Origin: Elusimicrobium simillimum
GTDB taxonomy: Bacteria; Elusimicrobiota; Elusimicrobia; Elusimicrobiales; Elusimicrobiaceae
Direction: 5' to 3'
Length of the DNA stretch: 64,000 nt
Assembly: GCF_049639735.1 (NCBI RefSeq)
Contig: NZ_JBEVVA010000003.1
Span: 620,001-684,000 of the forward strand
Positions 7,480 to 15,333 of this stretch are shown here, piece after piece. Numbering within the stretch: position 1 is the stretch's first letter; each line of letters opens with the position of its first letter. The notes below the pieces were generated by a model. The model was not told the origin of the DNA and did no database searches. It worked only from the letters and a program-made list of their open reading frames with translations. Made by a program: the position numbers and the translations under genes.

Positions 7480-8364
7480 ATGACAAAAATATTATCAGTG
7501 GGGGAAGTGCTTTTAGACATCTTCCCCGTGGGGGCCAAGCTTGGGGGCGCGCCCGCTAACTACGCGTGGTACTGCAGCCAGTACGGGTACGAGTCATATA
7601 TAGTTTCCGCCGTGGGGAGTGATGACAACGGCGCAAGAATAATGCGTGAGCTTAAAGATATGGGTATGGGCACGTCTATGATACAGAAGCTGGACAAATA
7701 CCCCACCGGCACGGTAAAAGTTACGCTTAACAGCAACCTTGGGCCCAGGTACGCCATAGCTGAAAATGTGGCGTGGGACCATATTGAGTTTACGCCCGAA
7801 GTGGCGGCATTGGCGGCGGAGGCCGATGTAATTTGTTTTGGCACGCTTGCCCAGCGCAGCCCTGTTACAAAGGCTACTATAGACTCTATATTGGCCGCGG
7901 CCAAAAAGGACGCTGTTAAAATATTTGATATTAACCTTAGGCAGAGCTTTTTTTCTAAAGGCATTATAGAGGATTCTTTAGCGCAGGCTAATATTTTAAA
8001 AATAAGTTCAGAAGAGCTGCCCGTAGTGGCCGACATGCTTGAAATGCAGGGGGAAGAGGTGGAACTTTGCCGCCAAATCCTGCAAAAGTATAATTTAGCC
8101 ATAGTAATTCTCACCAAGTCTTACGACGGCAGTATTATAATAACACACGATACGGAGCACCGCCACGACGGCACTCTTGTGGACAACCTGGAAGATACTG
8201 TAGGCGCCGGCGACTCTTTTGCCGCTACGTTCTCGCACGGGTTTTTAAAAGGGGCGGACTTTGACCTTATAGGCGCAAGCGCCAACGAGGTCGCCTCATA
8301 TGTATGCACCAGTAAGGGCGCTATGGTTAAACTGCCCGAGGCCCTCACCGCTATATTTAATTAG
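7480..8364 (+). CDS. PfkB-family carbohydrate kinase (fructokinase-like)
   Basis: A 294-residue sugar kinase. The N-terminal GEVLLDIFPVGAKLGGAPANYA is the PfkB signature 1 region as in fructokinases, and DTVGAGDSFAATF (about 244-256) is signature 2 with the catalytic Asp and anion hole. DINLRQSFF (about 147-155) resembles the fructokinase DxNxR motif. It phosphorylates a furanose sugar with ATP; fructose is the best guess. It lies directly after the nucleoside phosphorylase, which could alternatively point to a pentose product. Confidence 0.87.
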   Translation: MTKILSVGEVLLDIFPVGAKLGGAPANYAWYCSQYGYESYIVSAVGSDDNGARIMRELKDMGMGTSMIQKLDKYPTGTVKVTLNSNLGPRYAIAENVAWDHIEFTPEVAALAAEADVICFGTLAQRSPVTKATIDSILAAAKKDAVKIFDINLRQSFFSKGIIEDSLAQANILKISSEELPVVADMLEMQGEEVELCRQILQKYNLAIVILTKSYDGSIIITHDTEHRHDGTLVDNLEDTVGAGDSFAATFSHGFLKGADFDLIGASANEVASYVCTSKGAMVKLPEALTAIFN

Positions 8365-8434
8365 TATAGCGGCACTTAGAGTATAAACCTTAAGGGTGAC
8401 TTATTCTATTAAATTTTTGTATAATGCAATCACT

Positions 8435-9922
8435 ATGAATGAAGAAATAAAGTTTAGCACATCAGGTTTTAGGGCTGTCACAGCCGAGGGATTAACCGCT
8501 ATAAACTTGCAAAGATTAGTTTATGGCATATGCGACCATATATTTGAAAATAACTATTATGGTTTTGAGGGCGAGGGCTACCAGCGTTCGCTTAAAGAAA
8601 AAGGCATAAAACACAAAAAACCTTTGGTAATTGTAGGCCACGACACAAGATTTTTATCCTCTCAGTTCGCCAAAATAGCGGCCAACGCTTTAAGCGCTAA
8701 CGGCATTACGGTGCGCTTTGCCAAAAACACTTTACCCACGCCTGTGGCGGAATGGGCCGTTATTAAACACGGCGCCGTGGGCGCGGTGGTTATTACCGCC
8801 AGCGAGGCCGAGTACTACGTAAACGGCCTTAAGTGGATACCTTTCTACGGCAGTATCGCTAATAACGAGGTCACGGCCGATATTGAAAAACGCGTGCCGG
8901 GCGCGTCTTCTAACGCGCTTAAAATGTCCTCTACGGAATATGATTACCTTAACAGCGTAGTGTCCGAGTATAATTTCAAAGATGAGTACCTTGCGCATTT
9001 AGATGAAAACTTTGACACCAAAGCCATAAAAAAAGCCAAACTTAAAATAGGTATAGACCCGCTTTTTGGCACTGCTTCCAACTACTTTAGGGCGTTTCTT
9101 GAAAAGAATGGCGTACAGGTTTTTGCGCTGCATGAAGAGTGCGACCCGCTGTTTGGCGGCAAAACGCCAAACGCCGGCCCCGTGTCTTTACAGGAACTTA
9201 GCAAGCTGGTTGTGTCTAAAAAGCTTGACCTTGGCATCGCCTGTAACCCGGACTGCGACAAGTTTGGCATAATTGATGGCGAGGGCAACTGGGTTTCCCC
9301 CAACGAAATCGCCGCGCTGCTTTTAGAACATTTGGTTAAAAACAGAAATAAAGGCGGCCGCGTGGCGCGCAGCGTTATAACCTCCGCCCTTATAGACGAA
9401 GTGGCCAAGGCGCACAACCTGCTTGTGCGTGAAACGCCCGTCGGCTTTAAATACATTGCCGAACTTATGATGACAGGCCAGTACCTTATGGGCGCCGAAG
9501 AGTCCGGCGGCATAGCGTTTGCCGAGCATCTGCCCGATAAAGACGGCCTGCTTACCTGCTTTCTTATGGTAGAGCTGCTGGCTGTTGAGGGTAAAAATTT
9601 GAAAGCCCTATTTAAGGACTTTTATAAGAAGTATAATATGTATTATGACAAGAAGGTCAGCTTTCCAAAAACCGAACTTGAAATTAACACTATTTTAGAA
9701 AAATTGGATATCAACCCGCCTTTGTCAATAAACAAGACCTCTGTCTGGCGTATAGACCAGACGGACGGCTTTAAGTTTATATTAAGAGACGGCAGCTGGC
9801 TGGCTATAAGAGCGTCAAGCACAGAGCGTATTATAAGGTTATACGCCGAAAGTAAGAATGAAAAGGTGCCCGCCGCGCTTGTGGCCGAGGGTAAAAAAAT
9901 CATAGATAGTATTACTGCATAG
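8435..9922 (+). CDS. Phosphohexomutase (phosphoglucomutase/phosphomannomutase family) with altered active-site loops
   Basis: A 495-residue four-domain alpha-D-phosphohexomutase interconverting hexose 1- and 6-phosphates. VIVGHDTRFLS (66-76), the phosphoserine loop VITASEAEYYVNGLKW (Ser123), the metal loop NPDCDKFGIIDG, TPVGFKYIAE, the sugar loop GAEESGG and the phosphate loop RASSTERIIRLY are all in order. Two loops deviate: TASHNP is TASEAE, and DGDADR is NPDCDK, so one metal Asp is Asn. TATAAT at 8420-8425 is 9 bases before the ATG and there is no clear ribosome site. Enolase follows 13 bases downstream. Confidence 0.85.
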   Translation: MNEEIKFSTSGFRAVTAEGLTAINLQRLVYGICDHIFENNYYGFEGEGYQRSLKEKGIKHKKPLVIVGHDTRFLSSQFAKIAANALSANGITVRFAKNTLPTPVAEWAVIKHGAVGAVVITASEAEYYVNGLKWIPFYGSIANNEVTADIEKRVPGASSNALKMSSTEYDYLNSVVSEYNFKDEYLAHLDENFDTKAIKKAKLKIGIDPLFGTASNYFRAFLEKNGVQVFALHEECDPLFGGKTPNAGPVSLQELSKLVVSKKLDLGIACNPDCDKFGIIDGEGNWVSPNEIAALLLEHLVKNRNKGGRVARSVITSALIDEVAKAHNLLVRETPVGFKYIAELMMTGQYLMGAEESGGIAFAEHLPDKDGLLTCFLMVELLAVEGKNLKALFKDFYKKYNMYYDKKVSFPKTELEINTILEKLDINPPLSINKTSVWRIDQTDGFKFILRDGSWLAIRASSTERIIRLYAESKNEKVPAALVAEGKKIIDSITA

Positions 9923-9935
9923 GAGTGGGTAAAGT

Positions 9936-11204
9936 ATGTCAAAAATTAAAACAGTAGTAGCAAGAGAAATTTTAGATTCACGCGGGTTTCCTACCGTACA
10001 AGTTGACGTTACGCTCTCAAGCGGCGTTATGGGCCGCGGCTCGGTACCCAGCGGCGCGTCTACAGGCACGCACGAAGCGGTGGAACTTAGAGACGGCGGC
10101 AAAAGATACATGGGTAAAGGCGTTTTAAAAGCCGTAGCCAATGTCAGCAAAATAGCCAAGGCCATTACAGGCATGGAAGCCGACGATATCAGACTTATTG
10201 ATGACACAATGATAGCGCTTGACGGCACCAAAAACAAAGGCAAACTTGGCGCTAACGCTATTTTGGCCGTTTCAATGGCTGTGCTCAGAGCGGGCGCTGA
10301 AGATAAAAAAATGCCGCTTTATGACTACCTGCGCAAAGTATACAATCTTAAAGAAAAGGGTTACATGCTGCCTGTGCCGATACTCAACATTATCAACGGC
10401 GGACAGCACGCCGATTCCGGCCTGGACGTGCAGGAATTTATGATTGTGCCCAATTATCAGAAAAGCTTTACCGTAGCGTTGCAGGAAGCGTCTGAAGTTT
10501 ATCACACGCTTAAAAATATTTTAAAAAAGAAAGGCATGGTTACCTCAGTAGGCGACGAGGGCGGCTTTGCCCCGCATATTACTAAGCATGAAGACGTGCT
10601 TAAAACAATTATGAACGCCTGCAAAGTTGCCGGTTACAAAAACTTTAAGCTTGCCTTAGACTGCGCGGCGAGCGAGTTTTACAAAGGCGGTAAATATACC
10701 TTTGAAAAGAAAAAGCTTTCTAACAAAGACATGGTAAAAGTTTACGCCAAATGGGTAAGCAAATACCCCATAGTGTCTATAGAAGACCCGCTGCATGAAG
10801 ACGACTGGGCCGGCTGGGAAGTAATGACAAAAGCTTTAGGCAAAAAAATAAGATTAGTAGGCGACGACCTTTTTGTAACCAACCCCGAAAGATTGGAAGA
10901 GGGTATTGAGAAGAAAGTGGCCAACGCAATCTTAATTAAACTTAACCAGATTGGCAGCGTGTCTGAAACAATAGACGTTATTAACATGGCCCACAAGGCC
11001 GGTTATAACTGCATTATTTCACACCGTTCGGGTGAAACTGAAGACGCCTTTATATCTGACCTTGCCGTAGCCACCAATGCCGGCGCCATTAAAACAGGCG
11101 CGCCTTGCAGAAGCGAACGCAACGCCAAATATAACAGACTTTTACAGATTGAGCAGGAACTTGGCAAAAAAGCGACGTACGCCAAAAACAAAGTCTTTAA
11201 ATAA
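9936..11204 (+). CDS. eno: Enolase
   Basis: A 422-residue 2-phosphoglycerate dehydratase of glycolysis, full family length. It contains AREILDSRGFPTVQVDV at the N-terminus, SGASTGTHEA (substrate loop), GGQHADSG, SVGDEGGFAP (catalytic Glu), the metal ligands in SIEDPLHEDDW and VGDDLFVTN, KLNQIGS (catalytic Lys) and the signature SHRSGETED near 360. An AGGAG site precedes it. It is followed by a 14-base-stem hairpin and then ftsB, an eno-ftsB order seen in many bacteria. Confidence 0.98.
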   Translation: MSKIKTVVAREILDSRGFPTVQVDVTLSSGVMGRGSVPSGASTGTHEAVELRDGGKRYMGKGVLKAVANVSKIAKAITGMEADDIRLIDDTMIALDGTKNKGKLGANAILAVSMAVLRAGAEDKKMPLYDYLRKVYNLKEKGYMLPVPILNIINGGQHADSGLDVQEFMIVPNYQKSFTVALQEASEVYHTLKNILKKKGMVTSVGDEGGFAPHITKHEDVLKTIMNACKVAGYKNFKLALDCAASEFYKGGKYTFEKKKLSNKDMVKVYAKWVSKYPIVSIEDPLHEDDWAGWEVMTKALGKKIRLVGDDLFVTNPERLEEGIEKKVANAILIKLNQIGSVSETIDVINMAHKAGYNCIISHRSGETEDAFISDLAVATNAGAIKTGAPCRSERNAKYNRLLQIEQELGKKATYAKNKVFK

Positions 11205-11224
11205 ACTTGCAAGTTAATTATTTT

Positions 11225-11260
11225 AAAGGAGTGTTTGGCGACTTCTCCAAACACTCCTTT
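11225..11260 (+). terminator. Hairpin after enolase
   Basis: A perfect 14-base stem AAAGGAGTGTTTGG/CCAAACACTCCTTT with an 8-base loop. The T tail is only CTTT and the next start is 11 bases away, so it may be partial or also act in mRNA stability. Confidence 0.75.
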
Positions 11261-11270
11261 GAGGTTTAAG

Positions 11271-11563
11271 ATGTTTAAAAAAATAACACAAAATATAAAA
11301 CTGCCTTATCTTATAATTGCCGGTATGGTGCTGTTCGCGTTGTTTAACGGCAGTCTTTATAATTTAATACATAACCGTATGGAACTGTCCAAACTCAAAA
11401 AAAGAAATATTGAGCTGGACCAGGAATTTAAAAACCTAGAAGAAGAACTTAAAAAACTGCGCGGGGGGACCTTAAATATTTAGAAGACGTCGCCCGCACC
11501 AAATACCACCTAAGCAAACCCGGCGAAATAGAATTTAGAATAATAACGGAAGATAAAAAATGA
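11271..11563 (+). pseudogene. ftsB: FtsB/DivIC-like septum initiator, frame broken at a G6 run
   Basis: The N-terminal part reads as a short cytoplasmic tail, one membrane helix (LPYLIIAGMVLFALFNGSLY) and a coiled coil (LSKLKKRNIELDQEFKNLEEELKKLRGG), then stops at 11483. One extra G in the run at 11463-11468 would give GDLKYLEDVARTKY followed by LSKPGEIEFRI, the conserved FtsB C-terminus, ending at TGA 11561-11563. That TGA overlaps the ATG of the next gene (ATGA), as expected for a functional coupled gene. Essential divisome genes are rarely inactivated, so a missing base is the likelier explanation. Confidence 0.8.
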
Positions 11564-12168
11564 TAGTTAAAACCCTAGTCCTTGGCCCCATGGGCAACTG
11601 CACTTATATTATAGAGCAAAACGGCAACGCCGTTCTTGTAGACCCTTCTTGGGACATGGAGGAAATAGAAATGCACCTAAAAGGGCTGCACCTTAGCGCA
11701 ATATTTTTTACCCACGGGCATTTTGACCATGTTAAAGACGTCGCCCCGTTTTTAAGAAGTTACGACATAAAGGCATATATAGAACAAAACGACGTGCAAG
11801 TCAGCCAATTACCTTTAGATATTTTACAGCCTTTTACAGGCGATAAAAACCTGCAAATAGACGGCTTTGATATAGAAGTGCTAAGCACGCCGGGCCACAG
11901 CGAGGGCAGCGTATGCGTTAAAATAGGCGGCAACCTCTTTACCGGCGACACCTTGTTCCCGGGCGCCTGCGGCCGTGTTGACCTGCCGCATTCTAACCCG
12001 CGCAAAATGAGGCAAAGCCTTTACCGTCTTTCCCAGCTTCCGCCCGAAACCAAAATTTACGCCGGGCACGGCTATGGCGAGGACGGCGGCTCTACCTCCA
12101 TCATAGGTTACGAGCGCGAGCACAATATTTATATGGTTAATTCCATCAGAGACGCTCTTAGAAAATAA
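11560..12168 (+). CDS. MBL-fold hydrolase (glyoxalase II-like)
   Basis: A 202-residue metallo-beta-lactamase-fold enzyme. The metal site THGHFDHV (about 53-60), the third His in LSTPGHSEGSV (about 110), Asp in FTGDTLF (about 130) and AGHGYGED (about 168) are all present. Short single-domain proteins like this are usually annotated as hydroxyacylglutathione hydrolase-like or persulfide dioxygenase-like; the true thioester substrate is unknown. The start overlaps the ftsB stop by ATGA. Confidence 0.88.
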   Translation: MIVKTLVLGPMGNCTYIIEQNGNAVLVDPSWDMEEIEMHLKGLHLSAIFFTHGHFDHVKDVAPFLRSYDIKAYIEQNDVQVSQLPLDILQPFTGDKNLQIDGFDIEVLSTPGHSEGSVCVKIGGNLFTGDTLFPGACGRVDLPHSNPRKMRQSLYRLSQLPPETKIYAGHGYGEDGGSTSIIGYEREHNIYMVNSIRDALRK

Positions 12169-12194
12169 ATCTCCACATTTGCTATCATTTAATT

Positions 12195-12815
12195 ATGTAC
12201 GCGATAATAACGGATTTTGACGGTACAATAACTACCTTTGACATGGCGCACCGCATTGTTGAGCATTACAGCGGCGCCCCCGCCCCCAACCCGTACGCCG
12301 ACGGTGTAAAAGAGGACGGCAAAGAGTGGATGAGCCGCCAGATGAAAAGCGTTAAAGTAAGCCAAGAAGATTTTGAAAATTTTGTACTCAGCACCGCCGC
12401 CCCCAGAGAAGGGCTGCTTGACCTTGTTAAAGCGTGTTTTGAGTGTAACGTGCCTATAGAAATTGTCAGCGGCGGGGTAGACCTTTATATAAAGCCATTT
12501 TTGCTTAAGCAGGCGATAGCCGGTCTGCCGCTTTTTTGTGCTAAAGGTACTTTTACATCTGAGGGTATAGAGCTGGATTTTGAGGATTTTAACGGCCTTG
12601 ACCTGGAAGACTTTAAAGCCGCGCACGTTATTAAGTTTAAAGAGCTTGGTTACACTGTTATTTTCTGCGGCGATGGGCACACGGATATACGCGCCGCCGC
12701 TGCCGCGGACATTGTGTTTGCCGCCGGGCATTTGCTGGAAAAATGCAGGCAGCAAGATATACCGGCAAGAGAACTTTTATCATTTAAAGAAGTAGAAAAC
12801 ATTATCAGGAGTTAA
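12195..12815 (+). CDS. HAD-IB phosphatase, MtnX-like
   Basis: A 206-residue HAD phosphatase with TDFDGTITTFD (motif I, residues 6-16), IEIVSGGVD (motif II, ~93-101) and FCGDGHTDIRAA (motif IV, ~157-168). The pattern matches the MtnX/phosphoserine-phosphatase-like branch (enolase-phosphatase of methionine salvage), but no other salvage genes are nearby, so the substrate is open. TATCAT at 12183-12188 lies 6 bases before the ATG, suggesting leaderless transcription. Confidence 0.8.
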   Translation: MYAIITDFDGTITTFDMAHRIVEHYSGAPAPNPYADGVKEDGKEWMSRQMKSVKVSQEDFENFVLSTAAPREGLLDLVKACFECNVPIEIVSGGVDLYIKPFLLKQAIAGLPLFCAKGTFTSEGIELDFEDFNGLDLEDFKAAHVIKFKELGYTVIFCGDGHTDIRAAAAADIVFAAGHLLEKCRQQDIPARELLSFKEVENIIRS

Positions 12816-12821
12816 TTAACT

Positions 12822-13613
12822 ATGCACCCAGTACTTTTTGAGATAGGCGGTTTCAGCCTTTCAACCTTTGGCCTTATGAACATGATAGGCTATCTTTTGG
12901 CCATATTTTACCTTATACACTACCGTGAAAAAATAGGCATAGATAAAGACACTCTTTGGAACATGATGTTTATTTCCATACTGGCGGCCATGATAGGCGG
13001 CAAGCTGTTCCACCTAGTGGTAGAAGTGCCTTGGGCTGAGATGGGCGACACTCTTACAGAAAAAATTAAAAATGTTTTAAGCACATTTAGGTACGGCTTT
13101 ACATTCTTTGGCGGGTTTTTAACGGGTATTACAGCCTTGATAATTTATCTTAAAAAGAAAAAGCTGCCTATTGTTAAAACGGGCGACTTTATTATACTGG
13201 GCATACCGCTGGGCCACGCCATAGGGCGCATAGGCTGCTTTTTGGTAGGCTGCTGCTACGGCAAACCGTGGGACGGCCCCTGGGCTGTACATTTTACGGA
13301 TCCGCACAGTTTAGTGCCGCACCATTTGCACGGCGTTGGGCTGCACCCCACACAGCTTTATGAAGTGGTTGGCAACTTTATTATATTTGCCATAATGCAC
13401 TTTGCCTACAGGCGCAAACATATTGACGGCGCCATAATTTCGCTTTACGCTTTGCTTTACGGCACGCTCAGGTTTATTGTAGAGTTTTTTAGAGCGGATG
13501 AACGCGGCGCGGGTATGCTGGGCCTGTCCCCTTCGCAGTTGGTTTCCATTGGTATAATTGTGGGCGCGGGTGTGTTTTATTATATTATGAGAAGAAGACA
13601 AAATGCCAAATAA
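12822..13613 (+). CDS. lgt: Prolipoprotein diacylglyceryl transferase
   Basis: A 263-residue inner-membrane enzyme transferring diacylglycerol from phosphatidylglycerol to the lipobox Cys. The Lgt signature GHAIGRIGCFLVGCCYG (about 124-140) includes the essential GR-GC-N/GxxxG region, with six or seven helices around it; HP at the start and LHPTQLYEVVGNF, LRFIVEFFRxDERG are also conserved. The many lipobox proteins in this window are its expected substrates. It is 6 bases after the HAD gene and overlaps the pseudouridine synthase by 11 bases. Confidence 0.95.
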   Translation: MHPVLFEIGGFSLSTFGLMNMIGYLLAIFYLIHYREKIGIDKDTLWNMMFISILAAMIGGKLFHLVVEVPWAEMGDTLTEKIKNVLSTFRYGFTFFGGFLTGITALIIYLKKKKLPIVKTGDFIILGIPLGHAIGRIGCFLVGCCYGKPWDGPWAVHFTDPHSLVPHHLHGVGLHPTQLYEVVGNFIIFAIMHFAYRRKHIDGAIISLYALLYGTLRFIVEFFRADERGAGMLGLSPSQLVSIGIIVGAGVFYYIMRRRQNAK

Positions 13614-14502
13614 ACAAATTTTAACCTTTGAGGGTATTACAAGAAGGCTGGACGTTTACCTTACGGAAAACGCGCCCCAGTATTCCCGCGGTATTATACA
13701 AACGCTTATTAAGCAGGGTGACGTTACCGTAAACGGTAAAGTACGCAAGCCGGCCTGGCCGCTTGAAGAGGGCGACGAGGTCTCTATTGCCTGGCCCGCC
13801 GTGTCTAAAAAAACGGACCTTAAAGACTTAATAATTTTTGAAGATAAAAATGTTTTTGTGGTTAACAAACCCAGCGGCATGCTGGTGCACCCGCAAAGCC
13901 CCGTGTGGGAAGAAAACCCGCAGGCTGCTTTTGTGGGGGAAGAAACTTTGGTCTCGCTCATACTTGCCAACCCGCCTAAAAATTTTGAACAGGGCATTAC
14001 CCGCGCGGGCCTGGTGCACAGGTTAGATAAAGACACCAGCGGCGTTATGGTAATAGCAAAAAACACAAAAATGCAAAACGCGCTTGTTGCTATGTTTCAA
14101 AACAGAGAAATTACCAAAACTTACAACGCCATTTGCTGCGGCGTAGTGGCGGACGATAAAGGTATAATAAATGTACCCATAGGCCGCATAACAGGCGGCA
14201 AAATAAAAGCAAGCGAGCTTGGGCGCGAGGCTATTACAGAATATAAAGTAATAAGCCGCAAAGAAAATTTTACATTAATGCAGCTGCACCCTATAACAGG
14301 CCGCACAAACCAGCTGCGCGTGCATATGAGCTGGCTGGGTTACCCTGTGTTGGGCGACTGGCTGTACAAGGGCGCCACGGCGCCGCGCCTTATGCTGCAC
14401 GCCAAAAGCGCTAAATTTAAACACCCTTTTACGGGTAAAGTAGTTGAGTATAAAGTTTTGCCCCCGGCAGATTTTAAAAAAGCCTGGAGCGCGTGTAAAT
14501 AG
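13603..14502 (+). CDS. rluD: RluA-family pseudouridine synthase (RluD-like)
   Basis: A 299-residue RNA-modifying enzyme. The N-terminal S4 domain (ITRRLDVYLTENAPQYSRGIIQTLIKQGDVTVNGK split over residues 8-45) is followed by the catalytic domain with HRLDKDTSGVMVIAKN (catalytic Asp in RLDKDTSG) and the C-terminal HPITGRTNQLRVHM. RluD modifies helix 69 of 23S rRNA; paralogues differ in target, so the exact site is inferred. The start overlaps lgt. Confidence 0.92.
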   Translation: MPNKQILTFEGITRRLDVYLTENAPQYSRGIIQTLIKQGDVTVNGKVRKPAWPLEEGDEVSIAWPAVSKKTDLKDLIIFEDKNVFVVNKPSGMLVHPQSPVWEENPQAAFVGEETLVSLILANPPKNFEQGITRAGLVHRLDKDTSGVMVIAKNTKMQNALVAMFQNREITKTYNAICCGVVADDKGIINVPIGRITGGKIKASELGREAITEYKVISRKENFTLMQLHPITGRTNQLRVHMSWLGYPVLGDWLYKGATAPRLMLHAKSAKFKHPFTGKVVEYKVLPPADFKKAWSACK

Positions 14503-14510
14503 GAGGAAGC

Positions 14511-15104
14511 ATGAGAAAGTTGATGAGGTCCCCACGGGAACTTTACAGGAAAATTTCCCTCAGGACGGCGCATAGTGGCAGCGCCGGTTTTACTCTTACT
14601 GAGATTATGGTAGTGGTTATTATAATAGGCATATTGGCGGCTATAGGCTTGCCGCAGTACGCTACGTCTGTTGAACGCTCTAAGGCTATAGAGGCTATGT
14701 CTATAGTGGGTGGTTACAGCAAGCTGCAAGACGCGCAGTACGCGGAGTTTTCTAACTGTAATAAAAATATAGACCAACTGCAAATGGATATTCCTTATGT
14801 CTTAAAGCAGGAGTCCGGCGGTAATGTTTTTCTATCCACAGAGTTTTTTACTTATTCCACTAATAAAAGCGGTTCTTGCTATATTCAGGCGGAAAGAAGA
14901 TATGACGACGAACCTAACAAAGTTTACAGTATAGTTAAGTTTACAGATTCCGGCCCTATAAACCAGTCCTATTACGGCGCTATGTTTTGTGTAGCGCAAA
15001 AAACAGGCGCTGACGGCGGCCATAAATACTGCAGAATCATAACGGGGCGCGATACCGCTGTCACCTGCGCTTTTGACAATGATTACGACTGTTATAAAGT
15101 ATAA
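14511..15104 (+). CDS. Type IV pilin-like protein with long leader
   Basis: A 197-residue prepilin with an unusually long basic leader (about 28 residues ending SAG), then FTLTEIMVVVIIIGILAAIG with Glu5 kept. The globular domain contains pairs of Cys (CNKN, CYIQ, CVAQ, CRII, CAFDNDYDC), more than its relatives here. TEIMVV rather than IELLVV makes it closer to minor pilins or pseudopilins. An AGGAGG site lies 5 bases upstream, only 9 bases after the pseudouridine synthase, so it may be co-transcribed with lgt and rluD. Confidence 0.9.
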   Translation: MRKLMRSPRELYRKISLRTAHSGSAGFTLTEIMVVVIIIGILAAIGLPQYATSVERSKAIEAMSIVGGYSKLQDAQYAEFSNCNKNIDQLQMDIPYVLKQESGGNVFLSTEFFTYSTNKSGSCYIQAERRYDDEPNKVYSIVKFTDSGPINQSYYGAMFCVAQKTGADGGHKYCRIITGRDTAVTCAFDNDYDCYKV

Positions 15105-15122
15105 ACTATTCTAAATATATTA

Positions 15123-15158
15123 AATGGCGTAAAACATAAAGTTTTACGCCATTTTTTT
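15123..15158 (+). terminator. Terminator after pilin
   Basis: A 13-base perfect stem AATGGCGTAAAAC/GTTTTACGCCATT with a 5-base loop and a run of seven Ts. Confidence 0.93.
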
Positions 15159-15190
15159 GTCTTGCCGGGAATTCGAACGTACCAACCACT

Positions 15191-15247
15191 ATTCCCTCGC
15201 CCCACCGGGGGAGAGGGTGTGAGCTAAGCGAGCGGGTGAGGGGGAAT
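15191..15247. repeat. Dispersed CCCTC-type palindromic repeat, copy 1
   Basis: Begins ATTCCCTCGCCCCACCGGGG, contains an inner GAGAGGGTGTGAG and AAGCGAGCGGGTGAG, and ends GGGGGAAT, so the ends are inverted. Related copies sit at 18943-19178, 34224-34373 and 49686-49862, all intergenic. Confidence 0.75.
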
Positions 15248-15333
15248 GTGCTGTAAAATCAAAGAGGATATTTTTGTTTATAGCGGCGTCACAAATTGAT
15301 ATCATGTATGTATATAAAGAAAATGGAGGAAGT

